Assembly: GCF_001050195.2 (NCBI RefSeq) | Contig: NZ_DF967965.1 | Location: 94,401 to 158,400 of the forward strand | DNA length: 64,000 nt | Reading direction: 5' to 3' | Source: Anaerolinea thermolimosa | GTDB lineage: Bacteria; Chloroflexota; Anaerolineae; Anaerolineales; Anaerolineaceae | Shown here: positions 45,014-53,256 of the stretch, piece by piece | Numbering within the stretch: position 1 is the stretch's first letter | Layout of the letters: each line of letters begins with the position of its first letter | Made by a program: the position numbers and the translations under genes | Notes under the pieces: generated by a model | The model's database searches: none | The model's input: only the letters and a program-made list of their open reading frames with translations | What the model was told of the DNA's origin: nothing

Positions 45014-45790
45014 GTGAAACCGCTTTCTGGCTTTAATGTTGTGACCATTGTTCAGGCACGGATGGCCTCCAGCCGTTTGCCAGGCAAAGTACTGCGAGAA
45101 TTGGGCGGCGAACCAATGCTGGCCTGGGTGGTCGAACGTTGCCGCCGGGCATCTACGGTGAACTCGGTGCTGGTGGCAACTACCACAGACTCTGCCGACG
45201 ACCCTGTGGTTGCATTGTGTGCTGAACGCGGTTGGCCGGTTTTCCGCGGGAGCCAGTTTGACGTGCTCGATCGTTTTTATCAGGCGGCGCGCTGGGCAAA
45301 GGCCGATGTAGTGGTGCGTGTGACCGCCGACTGCCCGTTGATCGATCCAAAGGTGGTTGACCAGGTGGTGAGGGAATTTTTTGAGCGCGAGGTCGATTTT
45401 GCCGCCAACCGCCTGCCTCCGCCGTGGAAACGTACCTTCCCAATTGGGCTGGATACGGAAGTGTGCACTTTTAGCGCACTGGAACGCGCCTGGAGAGAAG
45501 CTACTCAAAAATATGAACGGGAACATGTGATGCCTTATCTCTACGACGAGCCAGGGCGCTTTAAGATCTTTATTCTTCAGCATGAGCCTGATCTTGGGCA
45601 TCTGCGCTGGACGGTGGATACGCCCGAAGATCTTGATCTTTTAAGGGCAATCGTCTCCCGGCTCAAGGGGCGCATGGATTTTTCGTGGGAAGAGGTGCTG
45701 GCCATCTTTGAACGTGAGCCTCAACTGGCAGAAATTAATGCTTCGGTCAATCATAAATCGGGTTTTGACGTGGATGATCGGGCGAAATGA
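45014..45790 (+). CDS. SpsF-type cytidylyltransferase family protein
   Basis: The 258-residue nucleotidyltransferase begins with TIVQARMASSRLPGKVLREL (N-terminal nucleotide-binding motif; GxRxxSxRLPGK type), then PMLAWVVERCRR, DPVVALCAERGW, FRGSQFDVLDRFYQAA, and ADCPLIDPKVVD with the metal aspartate. Sequence organisation matches SpsF, related to CMP-NeuAc and CMP-KDO synthetases. GTG start with GAAAAGG upstream. It likely activates the product of NeuB copy 1 with CTP. Two more cytidylyltransferases occur at 53250 and 56991. Confidence 0.83.
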   Translation: MKPLSGFNVVTIVQARMASSRLPGKVLRELGGEPMLAWVVERCRRASTVNSVLVATTTDSADDPVVALCAERGWPVFRGSQFDVLDRFYQAARWAKADVVVRVTADCPLIDPKVVDQVVREFFEREVDFAANRLPPPWKRTFPIGLDTEVCTFSALERAWREATQKYEREHVMPYLYDEPGRFKIFILQHEPDLGHLRWTVDTPEDLDLLRAIVSRLKGRMDFSWEEVLAIFEREPQLAEINASVNHKSGFDVDDRAK

Positions 45791-45798
45791 GAGGAACC

Positions 45799-46707
45799 AT
45801 GCCTGAAATAACCATCTTCTCAGCCCCCAAACCCTTTGTCGACCCGCACATAGCCTTGATCCAGCATAATGCTATCCGTTCCTGGCTGGCGCTGGGTGAG
45901 CATGTGGAGGTCATCCTGCTGGGTGAGGAAGAGGGGCTGGCAGAAGCGGCAGCGCATAACGGAGTGAAGCATTTTCCGCAGGTTCAGCGTACCGCCGCGG
46001 GTACGCCCCTGGTCTCGTCTATGTTTGCGCTGGCGCGGGAGTATTCCACCAGTCCTCTGCTGTGCTGTGTGAACGCCGATATTTTACTTACTCCTGACCT
46101 GCTGACAGCCGGTCGAGCCTTGCTGGAAAAGCACCCCCGCTTTTTAGCGGTCGGACAGCGCTGGGATCTCGACGTGCGCGAACCGCTGGAGTTCTCTGAA
46201 GGCTGGGCCGAACGTTTGCGCCAGCGTGCTCAGCAGGAGGGTCAACTCCATAAGGCTACCGGCTCCGATTACTTCCTCTTCCCGCGGGATTGCTTTATGG
46301 ATATGCCTCCTTTTGCCATTGGCAGGGCCGGATGGGATAACTGGATGATTTACTCCGGGCGATCTCAGGGCTTTCCGGTTATCGATGCCACTTATGATGT
46401 GTTCATTGTTCATCAGAATCATGATTACCGCCATCTTCCCGGCGGCCAGCCGCATTATCGGCACCCTGAAACCTTTGAGAATATCCGGCTGGCAGGAGGG
46501 CGGCGGGCAATTTTCGAACTGCCCGATGCCAGTCATCGACTGGTGAATGGCCGGCTGGTTCGTCCGCGGTTTACCTGGCGGCGTTTCTGGCGTGAGGTGG
46601 AAATTTACCCGCTGGTGCGGTGGCATTCTTATCGGTTGGCGCAGGTCACTTATGCGTTGTTTCACCCGTTAAGGGCCTACCGCGAGTTCCGGCAGGGGTT
46701 GCTTTAG
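45799..46707 (+). CDS. Putative nucleotide-diphospho-sugar transferase (GT-A-like)
   Basis: The 302-residue soluble protein begins ITIFSAPKPFVDPHIALIQH, has LLCCVNADILLTPDLL (DxD-like Asp-Ile-Leu in a nucleotide-sugar pocket), SDYFLFPRDCF and GRAGWDNWMIY, and ends with helical HSYRLAQVTYALFH. This pattern matches conserved GT-A-like proteins annotated as sugar-nucleotide transferases without known acceptor. The ribosome site GAGAGGA favours the ATG at 45799 over 45787. It sits inside the glycan operon between the cytidylyltransferase and a GT2. Confidence 0.6.
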   Translation: MPEITIFSAPKPFVDPHIALIQHNAIRSWLALGEHVEVILLGEEEGLAEAAAHNGVKHFPQVQRTAAGTPLVSSMFALAREYSTSPLLCCVNADILLTPDLLTAGRALLEKHPRFLAVGQRWDLDVREPLEFSEGWAERLRQRAQQEGQLHKATGSDYFLFPRDCFMDMPPFAIGRAGWDNWMIYSGRSQGFPVIDATYDVFIVHQNHDYRHLPGGQPHYRHPETFENIRLAGGRRAIFELPDASHRLVNGRLVRPRFTWRRFWREVEIYPLVRWHSYRLAQVTYALFHPLRAYREFRQGLL

Positions 46708-46718
46708 GAGAACAAAGA

Positions 46719-47675
46719 ATGCGGATTGGTCAGAACCCGGCAAAATTTGTGAAAGAGGTAGCCCGGCCTGCGCGTGTGACCGTGGCGGTGCTCAATTACA
46801 TCCCATTTCTCAGCGGTTTTTATGCTGAAGCACTGGATGTGCTGAAAGCCTGCCTGGAAAGTGCTCGCACCGATCCCGGAATGGAGATGGATCTGCTGGT
46901 CTTTGATAACGCATCTTGCGAAGAAGTACGCCAGTATCTTCTGGATGAGCATCAGGCTGGACGAATTCAGTATCTTATCCTGTCGGAGAAAAACCTCGGC
47001 AAAGGCGGGGCCTGGAATATTATTTTGTCTGGTGCGCCTGGTGAGATCATCTCTTATGCGGATAGTGATGTGCTGTTCTCTCCGGGCTGGTTGAAGCGTT
47101 CTGTAGAAATTCTTGAAACCTATCCCAACGTGGGTATGGTCACGGCGCGTCCCTTCCGCACGCGGGAAGAGGTGTATTCTGCCACGGTGGACTGGGCGAG
47201 GAGCCAGCCTGAGGTGAAGCTGGAAATGGGGCAGTTTATCCCCTGGGAGACCTTCCTTGAATTTGACCTCAGCCTTGGGCAGAGTGAAGAAGAGATCCGC
47301 CAGCGTTACGAGACTACCCGTGATGTACGTCTGACCTACCGGGGTGTCATGGCTTTTGCAGGGGCTTCTCACTGGCAGTTCACCGCCTGGAAGAGCGCTC
47401 TTCAGGGCTTTTTACCTTTCAGTATGGATCGCCCGATGGGACAGGTGAAACAATTGGATGAGCGGGTCAATGCGGCGGGGTTATTACGCCTGATGACCGC
47501 TGAACCGCTGGCGATGAATATGAGTAACACCCTGCGCGGAGTAAAAAATCGGGGTGGAGAGCGTCGGCCGGTAAAGGCTGGCGAGAAAAAGCACCCCCTG
47601 CTGGATTTTCCACCCGTACGCAAGATGCTCCTCGGGTGGTATGATCGAATTTTCCGCTGGTACTATGACCGATAA
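46719..47675 (+). CDS. Glycosyltransferase, GT2 family
   Basis: The 318-residue protein is a GT-A enzyme: VTVAVLNYIPFLSGFYAEAL, VFDNASCEEV, NLGKGGAWNIIL, and SYADSDVLFSPGWL with the DxD-type metal ligands. A C-terminal half with an aromatic acceptor region follows, and no membrane helix is seen. TAGGAGAA lies 6 bases before the ATG. It likely adds one sugar of the repeat unit. Confidence 0.85.
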   Translation: MRIGQNPAKFVKEVARPARVTVAVLNYIPFLSGFYAEALDVLKACLESARTDPGMEMDLLVFDNASCEEVRQYLLDEHQAGRIQYLILSEKNLGKGGAWNIILSGAPGEIISYADSDVLFSPGWLKRSVEILETYPNVGMVTARPFRTREEVYSATVDWARSQPEVKLEMGQFIPWETFLEFDLSLGQSEEEIRQRYETTRDVRLTYRGVMAFAGASHWQFTAWKSALQGFLPFSMDRPMGQVKQLDERVNAAGLLRLMTAEPLAMNMSNTLRGVKNRGGERRPVKAGEKKHPLLDFPPVRKMLLGWYDRIFRWYYDR

Positions 47676-47710
47676 CATAGACCTTTTGATAGAAAAGCGA
47701 TACCTTTTTC

Positions 47711-49168
47711 ATGACGAAACCAAAGACAATTTTTATCAGCGCTGATCATGGCCTTTCGGTGGTGTACTTTCTGCAGACGGATGTGCTCCCAACCTTGCTG
47801 GAGGGTGGTCTGCGGGTGGTTCTGCTCACGGATGACGGCCTGAAGGAGCAGATCGAGCGGCGATTTGGACAGCCCGGGTTGATCGTCGAAGGGCTACGCT
47901 TCCGCCAGTGCCGCGAGTACTTTGAGAAGCATGATCACTCGATTCAATACTGGACGCACTTTCTGCGTTGGATGGGCGGCTCGAAGCGCGTCAATACCAA
48001 TGCTATGGATGGCCACTTGCGTCAGATGGGGTACGAAGCCTCTCCGCGCGGGAAGCGCATCATGCCGCTGATTCGCACGCTTACCTGGGTTTTACGCCGT
48101 TCTCGCCTGGCGCGCCGGGCTCTGATGCAGGTCCAGCGGCGGTACACCCCCTCCATTTATTCAGATTTGTTCGAGAAGTACCAGCCCGATCTGGTGGTGG
48201 CTTCAACCCCGGGTTGGCGCTGGGATCGCTATCTTTTGCGCGAAGCTGCCTCCCGAGGGATCGACACGGCAGCGGTGATCGTTGGCTGGGATAATCCTTC
48301 CAGTTATCGCCTGCCCGGTGCGCCGGTGAAATGGATTAATTGCTGGTCAGAGATTCAAAAGGAAGAGCTGGTGTTGGGTTCAGACTGGTCTCCTGAGCAG
48401 GTGTTTGTTGGTGGAATCCCATCTTATGATGGATACTTCCGGCGCACCTGGCAGATGTCCCGGGATGAATACTTTGCCCTGCATGGGTTAGATCCGCACC
48501 GAAAACTGCTGGCGTATGCCTGTTCGTTTGTCACTTTTTCTCCCAATTTCGCCAATGTTCAGGCTCTGGCTGAACTGGTGAATGCCGAGGCTTTTCGTGA
48601 GCCCACTCAGTTGTTGATCCGTTTACACCCCAATCATTTTATGCCGGGGTCTCTCTATGAGGGAGAAGCCAACCGGATACGTGCACTGATTCGGGATATG
48701 CCGCATGTTCACCTGGTGGAGCCAGTGCCGCTGGGGGGTGAACTGGGATATTACTCAGGCGAAGACATGCCCGAAAAAGCCTCGATGATGGCCTATGCGG
48801 ATGTATTTTTAACCGTCTATTCCACGATGGTGGTGGAAACCGCCATTCACGACCGCCCCATCGTGAGTGTGTGCATTGATGTTCCGGGTGGGTGGAATAC
48901 ACCGGGGAAGTTTTCGCTCTCGCTGCGAGAGATCGGTGAGTGGCCAACCCACCTGCGTTTTCGCGCTGCGGGTGCCGGGCGGGTCACTTATGATGTGCAA
49001 AGCTTGAAAGAAGCTGTGAACAGTTATCTTGCTGATCCATCTACAGATCAACCTCAGCGCCAGAAGTTCATCCGGGAAGAATGCACCTATACAGATGGCT
49101 CTGCCGGAAGACGCACGGGCGCCTTTTTACGAGAGCTGGTAGAAAAAGCGGGAAGGAAAACCCCATGA
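47711..49168 (+). CDS. GT-B-fold protein, KpsS/2-epimerase-like, unknown substrate
   Basis: The 485-residue soluble protein starts with IFISADHGLSVVYFLQTDVL and ends with a donor-type domain containing LIRLHPNHFMPG, VHLVEPVPLGGE, ADVFLTVYSTMVVETAIHDRPI. This resembles capsule transferases and the UDP-GlcNAc 2-epimerase fold, but catalytic residues of true 2-epimerases (NeuC) are not recognisable, so I do not call it NeuC. Related in its C-terminal pattern to 34546 and 55372. No strong ribosome site is visible. Its stop overlaps the next gene (ATGA). Confidence 0.6.
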   Translation: MTKPKTIFISADHGLSVVYFLQTDVLPTLLEGGLRVVLLTDDGLKEQIERRFGQPGLIVEGLRFRQCREYFEKHDHSIQYWTHFLRWMGGSKRVNTNAMDGHLRQMGYEASPRGKRIMPLIRTLTWVLRRSRLARRALMQVQRRYTPSIYSDLFEKYQPDLVVASTPGWRWDRYLLREAASRGIDTAAVIVGWDNPSSYRLPGAPVKWINCWSEIQKEELVLGSDWSPEQVFVGGIPSYDGYFRRTWQMSRDEYFALHGLDPHRKLLAYACSFVTFSPNFANVQALAELVNAEAFREPTQLLIRLHPNHFMPGSLYEGEANRIRALIRDMPHVHLVEPVPLGGELGYYSGEDMPEKASMMAYADVFLTVYSTMVVETAIHDRPIVSVCIDVPGGWNTPGKFSLSLREIGEWPTHLRFRAAGAGRVTYDVQSLKEAVNSYLADPSTDQPQRQKFIREECTYTDGSAGRRTGAFLRELVEKAGRKTP

Positions 49169-50133
49169 AGTTTCTGATTGCCGGTTACGGTTCTATTGGG
49201 AGACGCCATTTACGCAACCTGCTCGCCCTGGGTGAGCACGATATTCTTCTCTATCGCACCCGCCACAGCACGCTGCCTGAGGAGGAGATCGCTGGTTTGC
49301 CGGTAGAAACGGATCTCGAAGCCGCTCTGGCGCACCAGCCCGATGCGGTCATTATTTCTAATCCAACCGCGCTCCACATGGATGTAGCTATCCCCGCTGC
49401 AGAAAAGGGCTGTGCCATCTTACTCGAAAAACCCATTGCCCACGATCTTTCACGGGTTCCGCAGTTGCAGTCAGCCATGGAACGGAGTGGGGCAAGGGTA
49501 CTGGTGGGGTTTCAATTTCGTTTTCACCCCACCCTCCGCCGGGCGGCTTCTTTGCTGGCCGAGGGGGCAATTGGGCGCGTGACCTCGGTGAGAGCACACT
49601 GGGGAGAGTATCTCCCGGGCTGGCATCCCTGGGAAGACTACCGACAGGGATACGCCGCTCGCGCCGACCTGGGGGGAGGGGTGCTTCTGACTCTCTGCCA
49701 TCCCTTTGACTATTTGCGCTGGCTCCTGGGAGAGTATTCGGTAGACTGGGCGGAAGGTGGTTCCTTGGGGTTTGGCCTGGAGGTGGAAGATAGTGCAGAG
49801 ATTGGTGTGCGGTTTGCCCGGGGAGCCATTGGCACCCTGCACCTGGATTATCTGCAAAGGCCACCCACCCACACCCTGGAGATCATTGGCACAGAAGGAA
49901 CCCTGCGCTGGAACAATGCCGACGCCAGCCTGGGATTCTTCAGAGTGGATGCCAGCGAATGGCAGGTGTTCCATGCGCCGGAAGGCTTTGAGCGTAACTG
50001 GCTTTTTCTTGACGAGATGCGCCATTTTTTGGCGGTAGCCCGCGGAGAAGAAGAGCCTGTTTGTACTCTGGAAGACGGCGCGCGCGCCCTGGCGCTGGCC
50101 CTTTCGGCGCGCGAGAAAATAAAAGGGATATAA
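49165..50133 (+). CDS. Gfo/Idh/MocA-family NAD(P)-dependent oxidoreductase
   Basis: The 322-residue protein has the N-terminal Rossmann motif FLIAGYGSIGRRHLRNLLAL, IISNPTALHMDVAI, LLEKPIAHD (EKP catalytic lysine motif) and GFQFRFHPTLRRA. The C-terminal sheet domain has DLGGGVLLTLCHPFDYLRWL with the histidine of the DxxxH motif. Family members reduce or oxidise sugars and sugar acids. It closes this operon section and may form a keto or reduced intermediate for a nonulosonate or other sugar. ATG overlaps the preceding stop; GGAAGGAAAA precedes it. Confidence 0.87.
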   Translation: MKFLIAGYGSIGRRHLRNLLALGEHDILLYRTRHSTLPEEEIAGLPVETDLEAALAHQPDAVIISNPTALHMDVAIPAAEKGCAILLEKPIAHDLSRVPQLQSAMERSGARVLVGFQFRFHPTLRRAASLLAEGAIGRVTSVRAHWGEYLPGWHPWEDYRQGYAARADLGGGVLLTLCHPFDYLRWLLGEYSVDWAEGGSLGFGLEVEDSAEIGVRFARGAIGTLHLDYLQRPPTHTLEIIGTEGTLRWNNADASLGFFRVDASEWQVFHAPEGFERNWLFLDEMRHFLAVARGEEEPVCTLEDGARALALALSAREKIKGI

Positions 50134-50191
50134 TTGGCGTTTGCCCGCTACGTCATGGGGCTGATGGCTCACGTAACGGGAATGTGATAAT
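50129..50191 (+). promoter_or_regulatory. Probable promoter region of the lipoprotein genes (two -10 boxes)
   Basis: TATAAT at 50129-50134 overlaps the stop codon of the upstream oxidoreductase gene, and an extended TGTGATAAT occurs at 50183-50191. Either could drive the tandem lipoprotein genes; the second would give an almost leaderless message. No clear -35 at 17 bp. Confidence 0.4.
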
Positions 50192-50201
50192 GTGGATGGT
50201 G

Positions 50202-50951
50202 ATGATGAAAAGAACAGGAACGGTTTTTTCAGGCTGGTTGATCGGGGGGATTACTTTGATTTTACTTACTGCCTGCGCGCCGGCTCTCCCCTCACCCACC
50301 CCGACGCCTGTGCCCAATGAAACGCCTTTACCAACCGCCACCGCCACGGTGACGCAAACCCCTTCGCTTACTCCGACGGTGACCTCAACCTCCACGCCAA
50401 CCCTTACGCTTACCCCTTCTTTAACTCCCACACCCGAAACGGCCTTTGATCAGGCCAGGCCGATCGAACTTACCAGTGGCGTGGGGGGATGGCGTTTGAC
50501 GTTTGCTATCCCTCATCTGAACCGTGCTGTTAATGTCATTGCCGCGGGAATTCGCTTCAGCTGTGCTTTCGACGCGCAGTATCCTGACCGGCTTTTTTGT
50601 TACGGATTAAGCAAGCCCCCACTGGATCAGAAGATCACACTGGCTTTTCTGGATGCTGACACCGGCAAGGTGCTTTATCAATCAGAGACGGTCTTTGCCT
50701 CAGCTGCTTTGCCCACCCCGGTGCCAAAGGGTTACAGCAATACCAACTGCGCGGAACGCGGCCAGAAGGTGACCTGCGAGACGGAATGCCGGGTTGATCC
50801 CTCTACGGGTATTCCGTGTATTGTTTCTTCGTGTTTTGATGCCTGTGGGCCGTATTACTCGGTGGATTCATGCCCGGCAGGGGTGAGCGTCTGGAATATT
50901 TGCTCTGCTGAGCAATGGGAAGAAATGAAGGCAAAGTTCAATATTCCGTGA
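50202..50951 (+). CDS. Cysteine-rich lipoprotein, tandem family member 1
   Basis: The 249-residue protein (start among in-frame ATGs at 50190, 50196, 50202, 50205) has a lipoprotein signal with lipobox LLTAC (Cys25 from 50202). A Pro/Thr/Ser-rich linker (about 26-80) and a C-terminal domain of about 165 residues follow. The domain contains ten cysteines: FSC, LFC, TNC, TCETEC, PCIVSSC-FDAC, DSC, NIC, and ends AEQWEEMKAKFNIP. The linker would extend the domain beyond the wall or glycan layer, on the outer face of the membrane. I do not recognise the domain; the cysteines are probably disulphide-bonded. Homologous to the next two genes. Confidence 0.78.
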   Translation: MMKRTGTVFSGWLIGGITLILLTACAPALPSPTPTPVPNETPLPTATATVTQTPSLTPTVTSTSTPTLTLTPSLTPTPETAFDQARPIELTSGVGGWRLTFAIPHLNRAVNVIAAGIRFSCAFDAQYPDRLFCYGLSKPPLDQKITLAFLDADTGKVLYQSETVFASAALPTPVPKGYSNTNCAERGQKVTCETECRVDPSTGIPCIVSSCFDACGPYYSVDSCPAGVSVWNICSAEQWEEMKAKFNIP

Positions 50952-50959
50952 GAGTTTCC

Positions 50960-51688
50960 ATGAAGAACTTCAAAATTTTGTGGGTGATTCTTTCAGGCTT
51001 TCTGGTAGCCTGCGCGGGGAGTGTGCAGGATGCTACAGCCTTGCCGACAGCATCCCTGACACCCTCTGTAGAAGCTACAGCCACGTGGACTGTGACTCCC
51101 ACAGAACGGCCGACATCGACGCCGTCTCCGACGGCTTCGCCAAGCCCCGAACCTTCCCTCTCTCCCACGCCGACGGCAGACTTTGATCAGGCTGAGGTCA
51201 TTAATTTGTTGAATGGTGTTGGCGGAATCAGTGTGGTGGTGAAAATTCCGCACCTTTCGGCGGCTTACAACATGATTCTCGGTGGCATCCGGTATGATTG
51301 CCATCTCGAAGAGGCTTACCCTGACTGGCTGCTTTGCTGGGGGCTTGCCCGCCCGCCGCTGGATACGCCCATTACGCAGGCATTTCTGGATAAAGAAACC
51401 GGTAATGTTGTGATGGAGCGGAAAGTGGTGTTGAGTTCGGCAGTGCTTCCAACAGCGCTACCGGAGGGGTATGCTCAAACAAATTGCCCTGACCGGGGAA
51501 AAAATATCAGCTGTGAGACGGAATGCCGCGTTGATGCAGATGGTACCCCCTGTATTGTGGCGACCTGCACCGATGCCTGTGGGCTATATCGTTCGGTGCA
51601 TTCCTGCCCGGCGGATATGAAATTGCCAGCCGTGGTATGCAGTCCTGAACAATGGAAGGAAGCCAAGGCAAAGTATGGCATTCCATAA
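50960..51688 (+). CDS. Cysteine-rich lipoprotein, tandem family member 2
   Basis: The 242-residue protein has a signal peptide ending in lipobox FLVAC (Cys18), a linker with PTERPTSTPSPTASPSPEPS, then a domain with the same ten cysteines as member 1 (YDC, LLC, TNC, SCETEC, PCIVATC-TDAC, HSC, VVC) and the shared tail SPEQWKEAKAKYGIP. The core NCPDRGKNISCETECRV, DGTPCIVATCTDACG and SVHSCP is nearly identical to member 3. It begins 8 bp after member 1 and overlaps member 3 by 14 bp. Function unknown. Confidence 0.8.
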   Translation: MKNFKILWVILSGFLVACAGSVQDATALPTASLTPSVEATATWTVTPTERPTSTPSPTASPSPEPSLSPTPTADFDQAEVINLLNGVGGISVVVKIPHLSAAYNMILGGIRYDCHLEEAYPDWLLCWGLARPPLDTPITQAFLDKETGNVVMERKVVLSSAVLPTALPEGYAQTNCPDRGKNISCETECRVDADGTPCIVATCTDACGLYRSVHSCPADMKLPAVVCSPEQWKEAKAKYGIP

Positions 51689-52418
51689 ATGGTTTTGGGG
51701 AGTGTGTGTGATTATCCTGGCGGCCTGCCAGCCGGTGCGGCCTGAAACTCCGGCACCTGTTCTGCCGACAGGCACTGCGACGAGACAGGTGCTTCTCACG
51801 CCATCGGTTACTTCTACGCTCCCTCTGGAGCCAACGTTTACGCTGTCGCCTACTCTGACGGCTACGGCTGAAGTTTCTCCCTCTCCGGTGGCTTCGGCCA
51901 CGCCGGGGGTGCAGTTCGATCAGTTGAAAGTTCTGGCCATCGATAACCGGGTGGGAGGATGGACGATTACCCTCGCTTTACCGGGGGCGCAGGGGGGCAT
52001 GCGGCTGCTGCTCGGCGGTCAAACCTACGATTGCTTGAGTGACCCGGCTTACCCTGACCGGCTCTTCTGCCAGGGGCTGGCCCGGCCGGCGTATGACACC
52101 CCTCTGAAGCTTGTTTTCCAGAATCAGGATTCCAACGAGATCCTTTACGAGACCACGCTCACCATTGCCTCGGCATTACTGTTGCCGCCTACCCCGGCGG
52201 GTTGGGGGTACAACACCTGTGCTGACCGGGGGAAGAATGTGAGCTGTGAGACCGAGTGCCGCATCGCGCCGGATGGCAACCCCTGTATTGTGGCCACCTG
52301 TACGGATGCCTGCGGACCTTACTTTTCGGTCCATACCTGCCCGGACATGCCGATGGATTTCCGATCCTGCTCGCCTGAACAGTGGGCGGCATTGAAGAAG
52401 AAGTATCAGATCCCTTAG
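51675..52418 (+). CDS. Cysteine-rich lipoprotein, tandem family member 3
   Basis: The 247-residue protein has lipobox ILAAC (Cys18), a Thr/Pro/Ser linker, and the same ten-cysteine domain (YDC, LFC, NTC, SCETEC, PCIVATC-TDAC, HTC, RSC) ending SPEQWAALKKKYQIP. The segment RLFCQGLARPAYDTPLKLVF aligns with RLFCYGLSKPPLDQKITLAF in member 1 and LLCWGLARPPLDTPITQAF in member 2. It lies 13 bp upstream of a nonulosonate-type SDR. No known function; surface-exposed location inferred from the signal. Confidence 0.8.
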   Translation: MAFHKWFWGVCVIILAACQPVRPETPAPVLPTGTATRQVLLTPSVTSTLPLEPTFTLSPTLTATAEVSPSPVASATPGVQFDQLKVLAIDNRVGGWTITLALPGAQGGMRLLLGGQTYDCLSDPAYPDRLFCQGLARPAYDTPLKLVFQNQDSNEILYETTLTIASALLLPPTPAGWGYNTCADRGKNVSCETECRIAPDGNPCIVATCTDACGPYFSVHTCPDMPMDFRSCSPEQWAALKKKYQIP

Positions 52419-52431
52419 GGAGGAAGCATCC

Positions 52432-53256
52432 ATGAGTGATGTGTTTGAGAAATTTAATCTGAAAGGACGGGCCGCCATCGTAACCGGTGGTGCCGGTTTG
52501 CTGGGGGTAGAGTTTTGCCGCACTCTGGCGCAGGCCGGAGCCGGGGTGGTGGTGGCTGACCTGAACGCCAGTGCCGCGTCGGCAGTGGCCGCCGACCTGC
52601 GGGCTCTGGGCTATCCGGTGATCCATGCCGCCCTGGATGTGACCCAGCCAGAATCGGTGCAGGCTGTGGTGGAGGCATGTGTGGATGATTTTGGCAGTCT
52701 GGATGTCATTGTCAACAGTGCGGCGATGGACCCCAAGTTCGATGCCTCGCAGGCTGGTCAGCATGGTAATACCTTCGAGGATTTTCCCCTGGAACAGTGG
52801 CGCCAGGCGCTGGAGGTTAACCTGACGGGGGTCTTTCTGTGCTGTCAGGCGGCTGCCCGGCAGATGAAGGCGCAGGGAGGGAAAGGTTCAATCATTAATA
52901 TCTGTTCCACGTACGGGCTGGTGCCGCCGGATCAGCGCATTTACGAAAGGCCCGGCCAGCCGCGGCAGTATAAACCGGCTTATTACACCACCAGCAAGGC
53001 AGGGGTGCTTGGCCTTACCAAATATATCGCAGCTTATTATGCTGGAACGCAAATTCGTGCCAATTGCCTCACCCCGGGCGGTGTTTATAACCAGCATGAC
53101 GAAGTGTTTACCCGGAATTACTCTTATCGCACCATTATGGGGCGGATGGCCGAGCGAGATGAGATGAATGGTGCGTTATTATTCCTTGCCTCTGATGCTT
53201 CTTCGTATATGACGGGCGGCAACCTGATTGTGGATGGAGGCTGGACGGTATGGTGA
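52432..53256 (+). CDS. Short-chain dehydrogenase/reductase, PtmA-like
   Basis: The 274-residue SDR has AIVTGGAGLLGVEFCRTLAQ (cofactor site), VNSAAMDPKF (NAG-like motif), INICSTYGLVPPD and catalytic Tyr185/Lys189 in YYTTSKAG, then LTPGGVYNQHD. Similar SDRs (PtmA of Campylobacter) are encoded beside CMP-legionaminate synthetase and take part in making the amino-sugar precursor of legionaminic acid. The next two genes are a CMP-nonulosonate synthetase and a NeuB, so I infer a related role, but no PtmF/PgmL or other Leg genes are seen. Start ATG with AGGGAGGAAG upstream. Confidence 0.8.
   Translation: MSDVFEKFNLKGRAAIVTGGAGLLGVEFCRTLAQAGAGVVVADLNASAASAVAADLRALGYPVIHAALDVTQPESVQAVVEACVDDFGSLDVIVNSAAMDPKFDASQAGQHGNTFEDFPLEQWRQALEVNLTGVFLCCQAAARQMKAQGGKGSIINICSTYGLVPPDQRIYERPGQPRQYKPAYYTTSKAGVLGLTKYIAAYYAGTQIRANCLTPGGVYNQHDEVFTRNYSYRTIMGRMAERDEMNGALLFLASDASSYMTGGNLIVDGGWTVW

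Noticed and set aside
47711..49168. NeuC (UDP-GlcNAc 2-epimerase) to complete a sialic acid pathway
   Set aside because: The C-terminal fold pattern is similar, but catalytic residues and N-terminal motifs of hydrolysing 2-epimerases are not recognisable.
50280..50450. Thr/Pro/Ser-coding low-complexity stretches in the lipoprotein genes as DNA repeats or CRISPR
   Set aside because: They are degenerate codon-level repeats in coding frames with no constant repeat/spacer unit.
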